Origin: Streptomyces sp. NBC_00457
GTDB taxonomy: Bacteria > Actinomycetota > Actinomycetes > Streptomycetales > Streptomycetaceae
Assembly: GCF_036014015.1 (NCBI RefSeq)
Contig: NZ_CP107905.1
Span: 9,238,001 to 9,302,000, forward strand
DNA length: 64,000 bases
Direction: 5' to 3'
Shown here: positions 1 to 7,758 of the stretch, piece after piece
Layout: every line of letters starts with the position of its first letter
How positions within the stretch are numbered: the stretch's first letter is position 1
The notes under the pieces: model-generated
Seen by the model: only the letters and a program-made list of their open reading frames with translations
The model's database searches: none
What the model was told of the DNA's origin: nothing
Made by a program: the position numbers and the translations under genes

Positions 1-133
1 GGAACTGGTGTACCGGTCCATGGACCTGCCTCTGTCCGACCGTGCGGTGTACGACCTGACGATCTATACCGCCGAGCCCGGCACGTCTTCCGAAGACCGG
101 CTCAAGCTCCTCGCCAGTTGGGCAGCGACATAG
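1..133 (+). CDS. C-terminus of an MmyB-type HTH regulator (5' truncated by window)
   Basis: The last 43 codons of a reading frame enter from the left edge and end at a TAG at 131-133. The tail, including TIYTAEPGTSSEDRL and LLASWAA, resembles the end of the MmyB-like ligand-binding domain found after an XRE-type helix-turn-helix in many Streptomyces regulators, where a YTAEPGS...LLASW pattern is typical. The DNA-binding part lies outside the window, so regulator identity is inferred from the tail alone. It converges on the PucR gene with only 3 nt between stop codons. Confidence 0.6.
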   Translation, partial: ELVYRSMDLPLSDRAVYDLTIYTAEPGTSSEDRLKLLASWAAT

Positions 134-136
134 CCG

Positions 137-1738
137 TCACTGAGACACCATCGGTGGACCGTGCAGCGCGTCCAGGGCCGTCACCGCCACGTGGAGCTGG
201 GTGCGCTGGGAGCCGGACTCCAGGTCCGTGGCCAGGAGGCGCTCTATGGTGTGCAGACGCTGGTAGAAGGCTTGGCGGGACAGACCCACGTGCTTGGCGG
301 CGATCGACTTGTTGCCGGCCGCGTCGAGGTAGGCGCGCAGGGAGGTGAGCAGGTCGCTGCCGTGCCGTGCGTCGTGGCGGAGGAGGCGGCCGAGCTGCTG
401 TTCCACATACTTCTGGACACGGACGTCGTCGCGCAGGGAGTACAGCAGTTCCGGCAGGCCCACATCGGAGGCTACGTGGAACGGGCGGCCCCGTGACGTG
501 GGGCCGATGGCGTCGGCGACCTGCTCGGCCTGGCGGAACGACCCGGTGACCTCCCCGAGTTCGGTGACCGACGGGCCGACCGCGACGACGACGTCCTCGC
601 CGAACACCGCGTGCAGATCGCGGGCGACCCGTTCGGCGACCGGCCGCCACGCGCTCGCGCGGGCCAGGGCCATGAGGAGGCCGGTCCGCCGCTCGGAAAG
701 GTTCCCCACCAAGGCCTTGACGCCGGCGGTGTGCAGTTCCCCGGCGAGGTGATCGGCCACCGACGTGCCGCCGCCGGGCGCCGCCGCGTGGTCGACGACG
801 ACCGGGAGGAGGCGGTGGCCGGTCGTGGGCAGACCGAGAGCCTCGGCGCGCAGCCGTGCCTCGGTGCGGCTGCGGTAGCGCCAGTGCAGCAGATCGAGCA
901 GGACGGAGCTGTGGGCACGCCGGTCCCACGAGGGGCGACCGGTCAGCCGGGCCAGCGTGAGGGCGGTCGCGGCCTGTTCCAGAATCATCGTGTGCTCGGG
1001 GCCGAACGGCGGTCCGGCGGCCAGAGGCAGCATGATCAGGCGCCCCCATGGGCTGCTCCGTTCCGTGACCGGCGCCATGAGCCAGCCCTCGGGCCCGCTG
1101 ACCGCGGCGCGGTCCGGCGTCGCGGCGGCGCGTGAGCGGCGTGGCCAGGCTTCCAGGATCTGTCCGCCCGGGTGGCCGGCCTGCACGCAGATGACCGCGT
1201 GGTGGATCAGGTTCTCCAGCACGACCGGACAGCCGGCGAGGTCCGCCGCGGTCTGCACGAGTTCCTCGGGCTCCGCGCCGCGCAGGGTGAGGGAGGTGAA
1301 CAGTTCCTGCACCTGCTGGGCACGCCGCAGCAGTTCGCCCTGCGCGTCCAGGATCAGGGCGTGCACGGTCTGAGTGACCTCGATGAAGCGCACCCCGCGC
1401 GCCAGCACGATCAGCGGCAGATCGCGCTCCCGGCACGCCGTGACGAGCTCGGGGGGCGCCTGCTGGTACCGACGGCCCAGTTCCACGACCAGGCCCGCCA
1501 CCCCGACGTCCGCCAACTGGTCGACATAGCCGCGCAGTTGGGTCGGATCCGAGGGGTACGGCATGCCGGTGGTGAGCACCAGCTCGCCGCCCTCCAGGAA
1601 GGAGGCGGGATCGAGCAGTTCGGTGACGTGGACCCAGCGCACGGTACGCCCCAGCTGTTCCCCGCCGGCCGCCACCCGGGGGAGACCGGCGGCGATGACC
1701 GGCAGTCGCAGTACGTCGGCAACCGTGAGGAACGGCAT
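137..1738 (-). CDS. PucR-family transcriptional regulator
   Basis: A 533-residue protein with the PucR layout. An N-terminal purine-catabolism-type domain (about 1-125) opens MPFLTVADVLRLPVIAAGLP and contains LTTGMPYPSD. A GGDEF-like middle region follows, then a C-terminal HTH_30 domain with AAKHVGLSRQAFYQRLHTIE at roughly 480-500. Family members respond to a metabolite and control nearby catabolic genes. The ATG at 1738 is preceded by GGGAG at suitable spacing. It lies 125 nt downstream of the FAD oxidoreductase gene on the same strand and is probably the regulator of that catabolic unit. An 11-bp-arm inverted repeat sits 30 nt upstream of its start and could be its operator. Confidence 0.88.
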   Translation of the reverse strand: MPFLTVADVLRLPVIAAGLPRVAAGGEQLGRTVRWVHVTELLDPASFLEGGELVLTTGMPYPSDPTQLRGYVDQLADVGVAGLVVELGRRYQQAPPELVTACRERDLPLIVLARGVRFIEVTQTVHALILDAQGELLRRAQQVQELFTSLTLRGAEPEELVQTAADLAGCPVVLENLIHHAVICVQAGHPGGQILEAWPRRSRAAATPDRAAVSGPEGWLMAPVTERSSPWGRLIMLPLAAGPPFGPEHTMILEQAATALTLARLTGRPSWDRRAHSSVLLDLLHWRYRSRTEARLRAEALGLPTTGHRLLPVVVDHAAAPGGGTSVADHLAGELHTAGVKALVGNLSERRTGLLMALARASAWRPVAERVARDLHAVFGEDVVVAVGPSVTELGEVTGSFRQAEQVADAIGPTSRGRPFHVASDVGLPELLYSLRDDVRVQKYVEQQLGRLLRHDARHGSDLLTSLRAYLDAAGNKSIAAKHVGLSRQAFYQRLHTIERLLATDLESGSQRTQLHVAVTALDALHGPPMVSQ

Positions 1739-1767
1739 GGGCGCTGGCTCCCGGGAGACGTCGTACC

Positions 1768-1798
1768 GAGTGGTCCGGCACGTGGTTCCGGACCACTC
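1768..1798. promoter_or_regulatory. Perfect 11-bp inverted repeat upstream of the PucR gene
   Basis: GAGTGGTCCGG at 1768-1778 and its exact reverse complement CCGGACCACTC at 1788-1798 flank a 9-nt spacer. It lies between the stop of the FAD oxidoreductase gene and the start of the PucR gene. No U-rich tract follows on either strand, so a regulator-binding site (possible PucR autoregulation) is favoured over an intrinsic terminator. A terminator for the upstream gene remains possible. Confidence 0.45.
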
Positions 1799-1863
1799 TG
1801 AAGGGTGGGACGAGGCAGCGCAAGGTGTGACAGTGCTGCTCAGGAGCGTGCTGCCGACGCCGG

Positions 1864-3258
1864 TCAGGGGCGCCGGGCGATGAGATCGGCGATCGTGGCG
1901 ATCGGGGACGTCCGCGTCCGTCCGCCCGCCTCGTGCCGGTCCGCCAGCCGGTAGGCGACGTACAGTCCGCGTACCCCGAGCCAGCGCAGCGGCTCCGGCT
2001 CCCAGGTGCCGGGGCGGTGCCCCGTCCAGGGCAGTCGGGTCAGCCGTGAGTCACGGCCGAGGACCAGGTCGGTGAGCGTGCGGGCGGCGAGGTTCGTCGA
2101 GGTCACGCCGTGGCCGACGTAGCCGCCGGCCCAGCCGAGGCCGGTGTCGCGGTCCAGGCCCACCGTCGCCGACCAGTCGCGGGGCACCGCGAGCACCCCG
2201 CACCAGGCGTGGTCGACGCGGGCGCCCGTGGTCTGCGGCAGCACCGCATACAAGGTGTCGATGAGCTGGGCGATCGTACGGCTGTCGACGTGTCCGTCGG
2301 TGTCGGTGCGCGAGCCGAAGCGGTACGGCACCCCGCGCCCGCCGATCGCGATGCGGTCGTCCCGGGTGCGCTGCGCGTACAGATGTCCGTGTGCGGTGTC
2401 GCCCAGGGTCTCCCGGCCCGCCCAGCCGATCTCCTCCCACATTTCCTCCGGCAACGGCTCCGTGACGATCATCGAGCTGTTCATGGGGAGCCAGGTCCGC
2501 CGCAGTCCCTTGACGGACGCGGTGAAGCCCTCGGTCGCGCGCAGGATCACGGGGGCTTTGAGCGTGCCGTGCGGGGTGCTCGCCCGCCCGGTCCTGATGG
2601 CCGTGACCGGGGACTTCTCGTACACGGTCACGCCGAGCCGCTCGACCGTCGCGGCGAGCCCCCGGACCAGGGAGGCGGGTTGGAGCCGTACACAGTGCGG
2701 GGTGTACGCGGCCGCCGTCATTCCGGCGATGTCGATCCGCTCGGCCGCCTCCTCGGGAGTGAGCATCACCGCCGCCGTGACCCCCCACTCGTGGTCTGCT
2801 TCGGTCTTGTGCCGCAGCCGGGTGGCCTGCGCCGGCGTCCGCGCCACCCGCAGGGTGCCGCTCTTGACGATGTCCGCGTCGATGTTCTCGCGTTCGGCGA
2901 CGGCGATGATCTCGTCGACGGCCTCGTTCATCGCCCGCTGGTGGTCGAGGACGGCATCCCGCCCGTACGTCCTGGCCAGCCGGTCCCGGGCTCCGGGCAC
3001 CAGACCGGAGGCCCAGCCGCCGTTGCGCCCGGAGGCGCCGAACCCGGCGAACTCGGCCTCCAGGATCGTGATCCGCAGTGACGGGTCGGCCTGCTTGAGG
3101 TAGTAGGCCGTCCACAGTCCGGTGAGGCCGGCGCCCACGATGCACACATCGGCGTCGCGGTCGCCGGGCAACGACGGCCGGGGAGTGGGCAGTTCGGAGA
3201 ACCAGTGGGAGATCCGGCCGTTCACCGGTCCGGGGCGGCCGAGCGTGGGGGTGCTCAA
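1864..3258 (-). CDS. FAD-dependent oxidoreductase, DAO / amine-oxidase-like
   Basis: A 464-residue flavoprotein. The Rossmann motif GAGLTG is at 42-47 and is followed by an acidic end to beta-2 (ILEAEFAGFGASGRNGGWASG), typical of the D-amino-acid-oxidase superfamily (gamma-glutamylputrescine oxidase and related amine oxidases). The C-terminal FAD loop includes LGWAGGYVGHGVTSTNLAA. These enzymes oxidise a C-N bond and pass electrons to oxygen or an acceptor; the substrate cannot be read from sequence. The start is TTG at 3258, supported by an AAAGGA ribosome-binding site and by the conserved N-terminus. It is the third gene of the MFS-HAD-FAD unit, 36 nt after the HAD gene, suggesting an imported amine or amino-acid-like compound is oxidised here. 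Confidence 0.85.
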   Translation of the reverse strand: MSTPTLGRPGPVNGRISHWFSELPTPRPSLPGDRDADVCIVGAGLTGLWTAYYLKQADPSLRITILEAEFAGFGASGRNGGWASGLVPGARDRLARTYGRDAVLDHQRAMNEAVDEIIAVAERENIDADIVKSGTLRVARTPAQATRLRHKTEADHEWGVTAAVMLTPEEAAERIDIAGMTAAAYTPHCVRLQPASLVRGLAATVERLGVTVYEKSPVTAIRTGRASTPHGTLKAPVILRATEGFTASVKGLRRTWLPMNSSMIVTEPLPEEMWEEIGWAGRETLGDTAHGHLYAQRTRDDRIAIGGRGVPYRFGSRTDTDGHVDSRTIAQLIDTLYAVLPQTTGARVDHAWCGVLAVPRDWSATVGLDRDTGLGWAGGYVGHGVTSTNLAARTLTDLVLGRDSRLTRLPWTGHRPGTWEPEPLRWLGVRGLYVAYRLADRHEAGGRTRTSPIATIADLIARRP

Positions 3259-3294
3259 GGGGGGAGTCCTTTCGGAGCGGATACCGGGAGAGGG

Positions 3295-3960
3295 TCAGAC
3301 GCCGAGCAGACCTGGCAGCCCGGAGAGGTCCTTGATCTCCTCGTACGGCTGGAAGGCGGGCGAGCCCGGGAAGCCGTACCGGTTGACCCAGATGCGCCGC
3401 ATGCCCGGGTACCGCTTGGTCGGCATGATGTCGTACTCCCAGCCCTGGGCCGTGTGGATGATGTCCTGCGGGCCCCGGCCGGTCGCCTGCATCAGGTACT
3501 CGAAGGCCTGCGGCAGCGGCTTGTACGCGCCGGCCTGCTCGGCGGTCAGGACGTAGTCCCACTCGACGCCCAGTTCGTCGACCGCGTACTGGATGAGGTC
3601 GTCCTCGCTGTTGGAGAGGATCGCGATGTCGTACTCGCTCTTCAGGCGGCGCAGTGCGTCCGGGACCTCGCGGAACGGCTTGAACTTCTTGATCGCCTCG
3701 ATCAGCGCCTCGCCGTCCTCGTCCCTGTACTCCAGGCCGTGCAGCAGCATGACGTTGCGCAGGGTGCTGCGGACGATCTCGCGGTAGGGACGGTAGGCGT
3801 CGACGACGCCCTGGAAGCGCATGACGTACGCGTCGTGGTGAAACTGGTCGGCGTCGACGCCGATCTCGGCGAGCCGGTCCTTGACGATCTCGTGGGTGGC
3901 GGCCCGGGTGTCGAAGTTGATGAGGGTGCGGTAGCAGTCGAAGCTGACGACCTTGCGCAT
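3295..3960 (-). CDS. HAD-superfamily hydrolase, type II haloacid-dehalogenase-like
   Basis: The protein has 221 residues. Motif I is FDCYRTL with nucleophile Asp8, motif II is ILSNS around Ser116-Ser118, and motif III is AYKPLP with Lys147; an acidic motif follows at GWEYDI. The DxYxT form of motif I and the length match the (S)-2-haloacid dehalogenase subgroup, but many members of that subgroup have other substrates, including phosphate esters. An AGGAG sits 8 nt before the ATG. It lies between the MFS and FAD oxidoreductase genes in a co-oriented unit with gaps of 30 and 36 nt, so it probably acts on the transported compound or its oxidation product. True dehalogenase activity is only one possibility. 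Confidence 0.85.
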   Translation of the reverse strand: MRKVVSFDCYRTLINFDTRAATHEIVKDRLAEIGVDADQFHHDAYVMRFQGVVDAYRPYREIVRSTLRNVMLLHGLEYRDEDGEALIEAIKKFKPFREVPDALRRLKSEYDIAILSNSEDDLIQYAVDELGVEWDYVLTAEQAGAYKPLPQAFEYLMQATGRGPQDIIHTAQGWEYDIMPTKRYPGMRRIWVNRYGFPGSPAFQPYEEIKDLSGLPGLLGV

Positions 3961-3990
3961 GCGGTGAACTCCTAAGAGAGGGAGGGGTGT

Positions 3991-5346
3991 TCAGGAACGG
4001 CTGCTGGCCTCGGCCAGGTCCAGGTCCTTGGTCTCGGGGGCGAGGAAGTACGACACGGCGAGGCCGGCCAGGGTGATCGCGACCGCCACCCCGAGCGTGC
4101 CGCGCACCCCGAGGTCCTCGGCGGCGATGGGGAGCAGGAACGTGGAGGTGGCGGAGCCGATCCGGCTCATCGCGGTGGCGATGCCGACGCCGGTGGCTCT
4201 GAGGTCGGTCGGGAAGAGCTCGCTCGGGTAGACGAACTGCAGTCCGCTGCCGGCCGCCTCGAAGAACTGGAAGGCCGCGAACAGGGTCACGACGAGGAAC
4301 GCCCAGTGCAGTGGCAGTACCGCGAGCGCGATCAGGGAGACGTTGATGCAGATGAATGTGCTGATCAGCAGTGAGCGGCGGCCGATCCGGTTGACGACCA
4401 CCAGACCGAGCGCGATGCCCAGCACGGCGATCGTGGTGATCAGTGCGCTGGAACCGTAGGTGCTCTCCACCCCGAACGCGGACAGCATCTGAGGCTGGAA
4501 GGAGCGGACGGCGAAGGCGGGCGCCACCTGACAGATCCAGAAGACGGAACAGAAGACGACCGGGACCGCGTAGCCGCGTCGGAAGATCTCGACGAGGTTG
4601 CCGAGGCCGGAACCGCCGCGCTGCTCCTGGCGGGTCTCCGCGAGCAGTTCGTCGGTGTCGATCTCCTGGCCGAGGTGTTTGCGTACGACGGCCTGCGCCT
4701 CCTCGATCCGGCCGCGCGAGGCCAGCCAGCGAGGGGACTCCGGGATGCCGGCCCGGAAGACGAGGAAGACCACCGCCGGGACGACACCGGAGGCGAGCAT
4801 CCAGCGCCAGGAGTCGTCGCCGAGCCCGGTCAGCGCCCAGCCCACCCAGAAACTCACGCCGTACCCGACCCACCAGGCCAGCACCAGCCCGGACAGGGCC
4901 GGGCCGCGCATCCGGCGGGGCACCAGCTCGGTGGTGAGGGCGGAGGCGATGGGATAGTCGGCGCCGATCGCGATACCGATCAGCAGCCGCAGCACCATCA
5001 GCTGCCAGGCCTCGGTGACGAAGAACTGGAGCGCCGACAGAACGACGAAGGCGACGAAGTTGAGGACGTACATGAGGTGGCGGCCCACCCGGTCGGTGAT
5101 CGGTCCGAAGACCGCACCGCCGATGAACACACCGACGAGGACGGACGCGGCGATCAGGCCGGTCCACAGGGTGTCGAGCGCGAGAGCGGGGGTGATGAGC
5201 CCGAGGGCCACACCCATCACGCCGAGGAGATAGCCGTCGCAGAACGGGCCGCCCATGGCGACCAGCACGATCCGGCGATGGAAGGAGGTGACGGGCGCGT
5301 CGTCGAGGGACGAGGCGCCGCCCGTGGCAGCTGAGGTCGTGGACAT
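3991..5346 (-). CDS. MFS transporter, sugar/organic-acid porter-like
   Basis: A 451-residue membrane protein with about twelve hydrophobic segments. It carries family signatures of the MFS metabolite:H+ symporters: DRVGRH after TM2, RLLIGIAIGADYPI in TM4, PESPRWL in the central loop and PTDLRATGVG late in the protein. The start was set at the ATG at 5346 because AGGAG lies 8 nt before it. A much longer in-frame extension upstream has no conserved sequence and overlaps the regulatory region. It is the first gene of the leftward unit MFS-HAD-FAD oxidoreductase(-PucR), and its promoter region faces the 2-hydroxyacid dehydrogenase gene. Confidence 0.88.
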   Translation of the reverse strand: MSTTSAATGGASSLDDAPVTSFHRRIVLVAMGGPFCDGYLLGVMGVALGLITPALALDTLWTGLIAASVLVGVFIGGAVFGPITDRVGRHLMYVLNFVAFVVLSALQFFVTEAWQLMVLRLLIGIAIGADYPIASALTTELVPRRMRGPALSGLVLAWWVGYGVSFWVGWALTGLGDDSWRWMLASGVVPAVVFLVFRAGIPESPRWLASRGRIEEAQAVVRKHLGQEIDTDELLAETRQEQRGGSGLGNLVEIFRRGYAVPVVFCSVFWICQVAPAFAVRSFQPQMLSAFGVESTYGSSALITTIAVLGIALGLVVVNRIGRRSLLISTFICINVSLIALAVLPLHWAFLVVTLFAAFQFFEAAGSGLQFVYPSELFPTDLRATGVGIATAMSRIGSATSTFLLPIAAEDLGVRGTLGVAVAITLAGLAVSYFLAPETKDLDLAEASSRS

Positions 5347-5501
5347 GCGTGAGACTCCTGGGGACGCGGGGCGGGGAGGGGACGTGCGTCGAGCAGGAAG
5401 GCGTACGTCGCTGTACACCGGAGAGACCGGAAGGTCGCCGAGCGGGGGCGAGACGGTCCGGGGTTGGCCATCACCCTGGTTCAGCGGGCGGCCACCGTCA
5501 A

Positions 5502-5608
5502 TGAACACGGTGTTCGCTCGGCGGCCGCCGAATGGACAGTCTGTTCCGCGGCCCGGCGCCGGTTGACAGACCGTCCACACATGCCGGGCCCATGGAACAC
5601 CGTGGTCG
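5502..5608. promoter_or_regulatory. Array of four phased pseudo-palindromic operators
   Basis: Four 15-bp sites match kkRACASNSYGTYCn, an ACA...TGT type imperfect palindrome. Their centres are 5509 (GAACACGGTGTTC, perfect dyad), 5540 (GGACAGTCTGTTC), 5570 (TGACAGACCGTCC) and 5601 (GAACACCGTGGTC). Centre-to-centre distances are 31, 30 and 31 bp, about three helical turns, so all sites face the same side of the DNA. The array lies in the 338-nt region between the divergent MFS and dehydrogenase transcription units. Cooperative binding of one regulator is inferred; the protein is unknown, with the nearby PucR a candidate. Confidence 0.6.
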
Positions 5609-5684
5609 TTGACCCTCCCGCCCCCGCGCCCACAGGGTGTCGGGTGTCCCCCCGCACCTTCCCAACCCCCGGGAGCGCCGCTGT

Positions 5685-5831
5685 ATGGGCCAACTGTCCG
5701 AGCACCTGCGTCAGGCCGCACCCGTCGTCGCCGAACGCGGGGAGGGAGTCCACCTCTTCGGGCGCGTCGGTATCGACGGGTTCCCGGAGTACGAGTACCT
5801 CGCCATCCCCGTGGCGGACGCCCGTGGCTGA
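5685..5831 (+). CDS. Small 48-residue protein of unknown function, overlapping the dehydrogenase start
   Basis: An ATG at 5685, with GGGAG 9 nt upstream, opens a 48-codon frame that ends in TGA at 5829-5831. It therefore overlaps the GTG start of the dehydrogenase at 5824 by 8 nt in another frame. The product is acidic/hydrophilic and ends GFPEYEYLAIPVADARG. I do not recognise a family. Third-position GC is high, as expected of Streptomyces coding DNA. It may be a real small protein or a leader ORF that couples translation to the dehydrogenase. Confidence 0.4.
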   Translation: MGQLSEHLRQAAPVVAERGEGVHLFGRVGIDGFPEYEYLAIPVADARG

Positions 5832-6840
5832 CCGGCTCGTCGTCCTGCACCGCGGCATCCTGCCGCCCGATCCCGCACGGATCGAACGCCTCGCGGACAC
5901 GGTGTACGCCACCGAGGAGGAACTGCCGCTCCTGCTGCCCGGTGCGGACATCGTCCTGTGCTGGCACTCCATCACCCCGGTGGTCGCCGCGGCCTGGCCC
6001 GAGGACCCGGCCTTGGCGCCCGACTGGGTCCACGTGGCCGCCGCCGGAGTGGACTCGCTGCTCTTCCCCGCGCTTGTCGGCAACCCGGACGTCGTCCTGA
6101 CCAACTCGCGCGGCGTGTACGACCAGGCCATCGCCGAGTACGTCCTCGGCCTGATCATCGCCCTCGCCAAGGACTTTCCCGGAACCTGGGAGCACCAGCG
6201 GCGCCGTGAGTGGCGACCGCGCGACAGCGAACGCATCGGTGGACGCACGGCGTTGGTCTGGGGAACGGGGCCGATCGGCCGCGCCGTCGCCCGCATGCTG
6301 CGTGCCGTCGGCATGCGGGTGACCGGAGCCGGACGCACCGCCCGCGCGGACGACCCCGACTTCGGCCTGGTCCACGCGGGAGCGCGGGTGCGGACCGCGC
6401 TGGCGGAGGCGGATTACGTCGTCCTCGCCACCCCGCTCACCCCGGACACCCGCGGCATGGTCGACGCGTCCGTCCTGGCCGCGATGAAGAGCGGCGCCCG
6501 GCTGGTCAACGTCGGCCGGGGCGCCCTGGTCGACGAGGAGGCGCTGATACGTCACCTTGCCGACGGTCGGCTCGCCGGTGCGGCTCTGGACGTCTTCGCC
6601 CAGGAGCCACTGCCCGCCGCCTCACCGCTCTGGGACCTGCCAGGCGTGATCGTCTCTCCGCACACGGCGGGTGAGGTGACCGGCTGGCGTGCCGACCTGG
6701 CGGACCTGTTCCTGGACAACCTGATACGCAGGAACGAGGGCCGGCCGCTGCGGAACGTGGTCGACAAGAACAAGGGCTACGTCCGGGAGCGGATCCGCGT
6801 GACGCACCCGGGTGACACCTCACTTCGCGGGGCCTTCTGA
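5824..6840 (+). CDS. D-isomer-specific 2-hydroxyacid dehydrogenase
   Basis: The product has 338 residues from the GTG at 5824; the longer open frame upstream crosses the operator array and is not credible. The NAD-binding motif is WGTGPIGRAVARMLR. The family catalytic residues are visible: Arg in NVGRGALVDEEAL, Glu in DVFAQEPLP and His in SPHTAGE. Such enzymes interconvert 2-oxoacids and D-2-hydroxyacids with NAD(P)H. The C-terminus is slightly long and basic (NKGYVRERIRV). It is divergent from the MFS-HAD-FAD unit and shares its phased operators. It converges with the CitE-like gene with no intergenic base. Confidence 0.88.
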   Translation: MADRLVVLHRGILPPDPARIERLADTVYATEEELPLLLPGADIVLCWHSITPVVAAAWPEDPALAPDWVHVAAAGVDSLLFPALVGNPDVVLTNSRGVYDQAIAEYVLGLIIALAKDFPGTWEHQRRREWRPRDSERIGGRTALVWGTGPIGRAVARMLRAVGMRVTGAGRTARADDPDFGLVHAGARVRTALAEADYVVLATPLTPDTRGMVDASVLAAMKSGARLVNVGRGALVDEEALIRHLADGRLAGAALDVFAQEPLPAASPLWDLPGVIVSPHTAGEVTGWRADLADLFLDNLIRRNEGRPLRNVVDKNKGYVRERIRVTHPGDTSLRGAF

Positions 6841-7758
6841 TCAGTGCGTATCGGTGTGCCGCTCCAGCAGCGCCCGAGCCGTGGCGGCCATCGCCTCGTC
6901 CACCATTTCCCCGTCGAACGTCACCGCGCCGGCGCCGGACGCCTGGGCCTCTTCCACCACGGCGATCAGTCGTGCCGCACGGGCGAGTTCGGCCGGGCTG
7001 GGTGCGAACACGTCGTTGATGACGGGGACATGGGAGGGGTGGATCGCCATCATGCCCGCGTAACCCAGCGAGCGGTTCTGCTCGGCGAAGGCGCGCAGGC
7101 CGTCGAGATCGCCGATACGGGTCCACAGCCCGGCCACCGGATGCGGGGTTCCCGCGGCGCGCGCGTCGAGCAGGACGCGGGCGCGCAGGGCGTGCGTCTC
7201 GGCGCCTTCCGGGCTCCAGCGGTAACCGATCGCACGCTCCACGTCGCCGCCCGCCCCGGTGATCGCGCCGAGGTGGGCGACGCGTGCGGCGGCCGTCGCG
7301 CAGGCGTGGGCCTCGCGCAGGGCCCGAGCGGTTTCGAGGAGGGGGATGAGGGCCAAGTGGCCGTGCGGCAGGCCGTGTTCGTGCTCGCTCCAGGCGAGGA
7401 GCCGGTCGGCGAAGCGGATGTCGCCGGGGCCTGTCACCTTGGGCAGCACGATTCCGGTGAGTCCGGGGCCGCACAGGGCGCGCAGCTCGTCGGCGGCCCT
7501 CCACGTGTCGAGTGGGGTGACGCGGACGAACAGGGCCGGTCCCGGCAGGGAGCCGTCGGCCCGGCGGGCGAGCGCCTCGGTCACTTGCCTGACGGCGGCC
7601 GCGCGTTCGGCCTGCGGCACCGCGTCCTCCAGGTCGAGGACGACCGCGTCCGCCCCGGCCGCCCGCGCTTTGGGAAGCCAGTGCGTGGCACGGTTTCCGG
7701 GGACGAACAGCAGGGAGCGCAGGGGTGGGCGGGGGAGGGGAGCGGGGTTAGACGACAC
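6841..7758 (-). CDS. CitE-like HpcH/HpaI aldolase / citrate-lyase beta family protein
   Basis: A 305-residue TIM-barrel protein with the CitE-family pattern: RSLLFVPGNRATHWLPKA near the N-terminus, AVVLDLEDAVPQAE, IPLLETARAL (metal-ligand Glu), GAGGDVERAIG (second acidic ligand) and GYAGMMAIHPSHV. Family members cleave or form C-C bonds in CoA thioesters such as citramalyl-, malyl- or HMG-like CoA, with Mg2+. It overlaps the upstream CoA-transferase gene by 11 nt, a sign of translational coupling. CoA activation by the transferase followed by cleavage here is the likely two-step route. The exact acid is unknown. Confidence 0.87.
   Translation of the reverse strand: MSSNPAPLPRPPLRSLLFVPGNRATHWLPKARAAGADAVVLDLEDAVPQAERAAAVRQVTEALARRADGSLPGPALFVRVTPLDTWRAADELRALCGPGLTGIVLPKVTGPGDIRFADRLLAWSEHEHGLPHGHLALIPLLETARALREAHACATAAARVAHLGAITGAGGDVERAIGYRWSPEGAETHALRARVLLDARAAGTPHPVAGLWTRIGDLDGLRAFAEQNRSLGYAGMMAIHPSHVPVINDVFAPSPAELARAARLIAVVEEAQASGAGAVTFDGEMVDEAMAATARALLERHTDTH

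Noticed and set aside
2051..5167. 1038-codon open frame on the minus strand across the FAD, HAD and MFS genes
   Set aside because: It is Arg/Pro/Gly-rich frame-shifted reading of high-GC coding DNA. The three real genes in other frames have conserved motifs and ribosome-binding sites.
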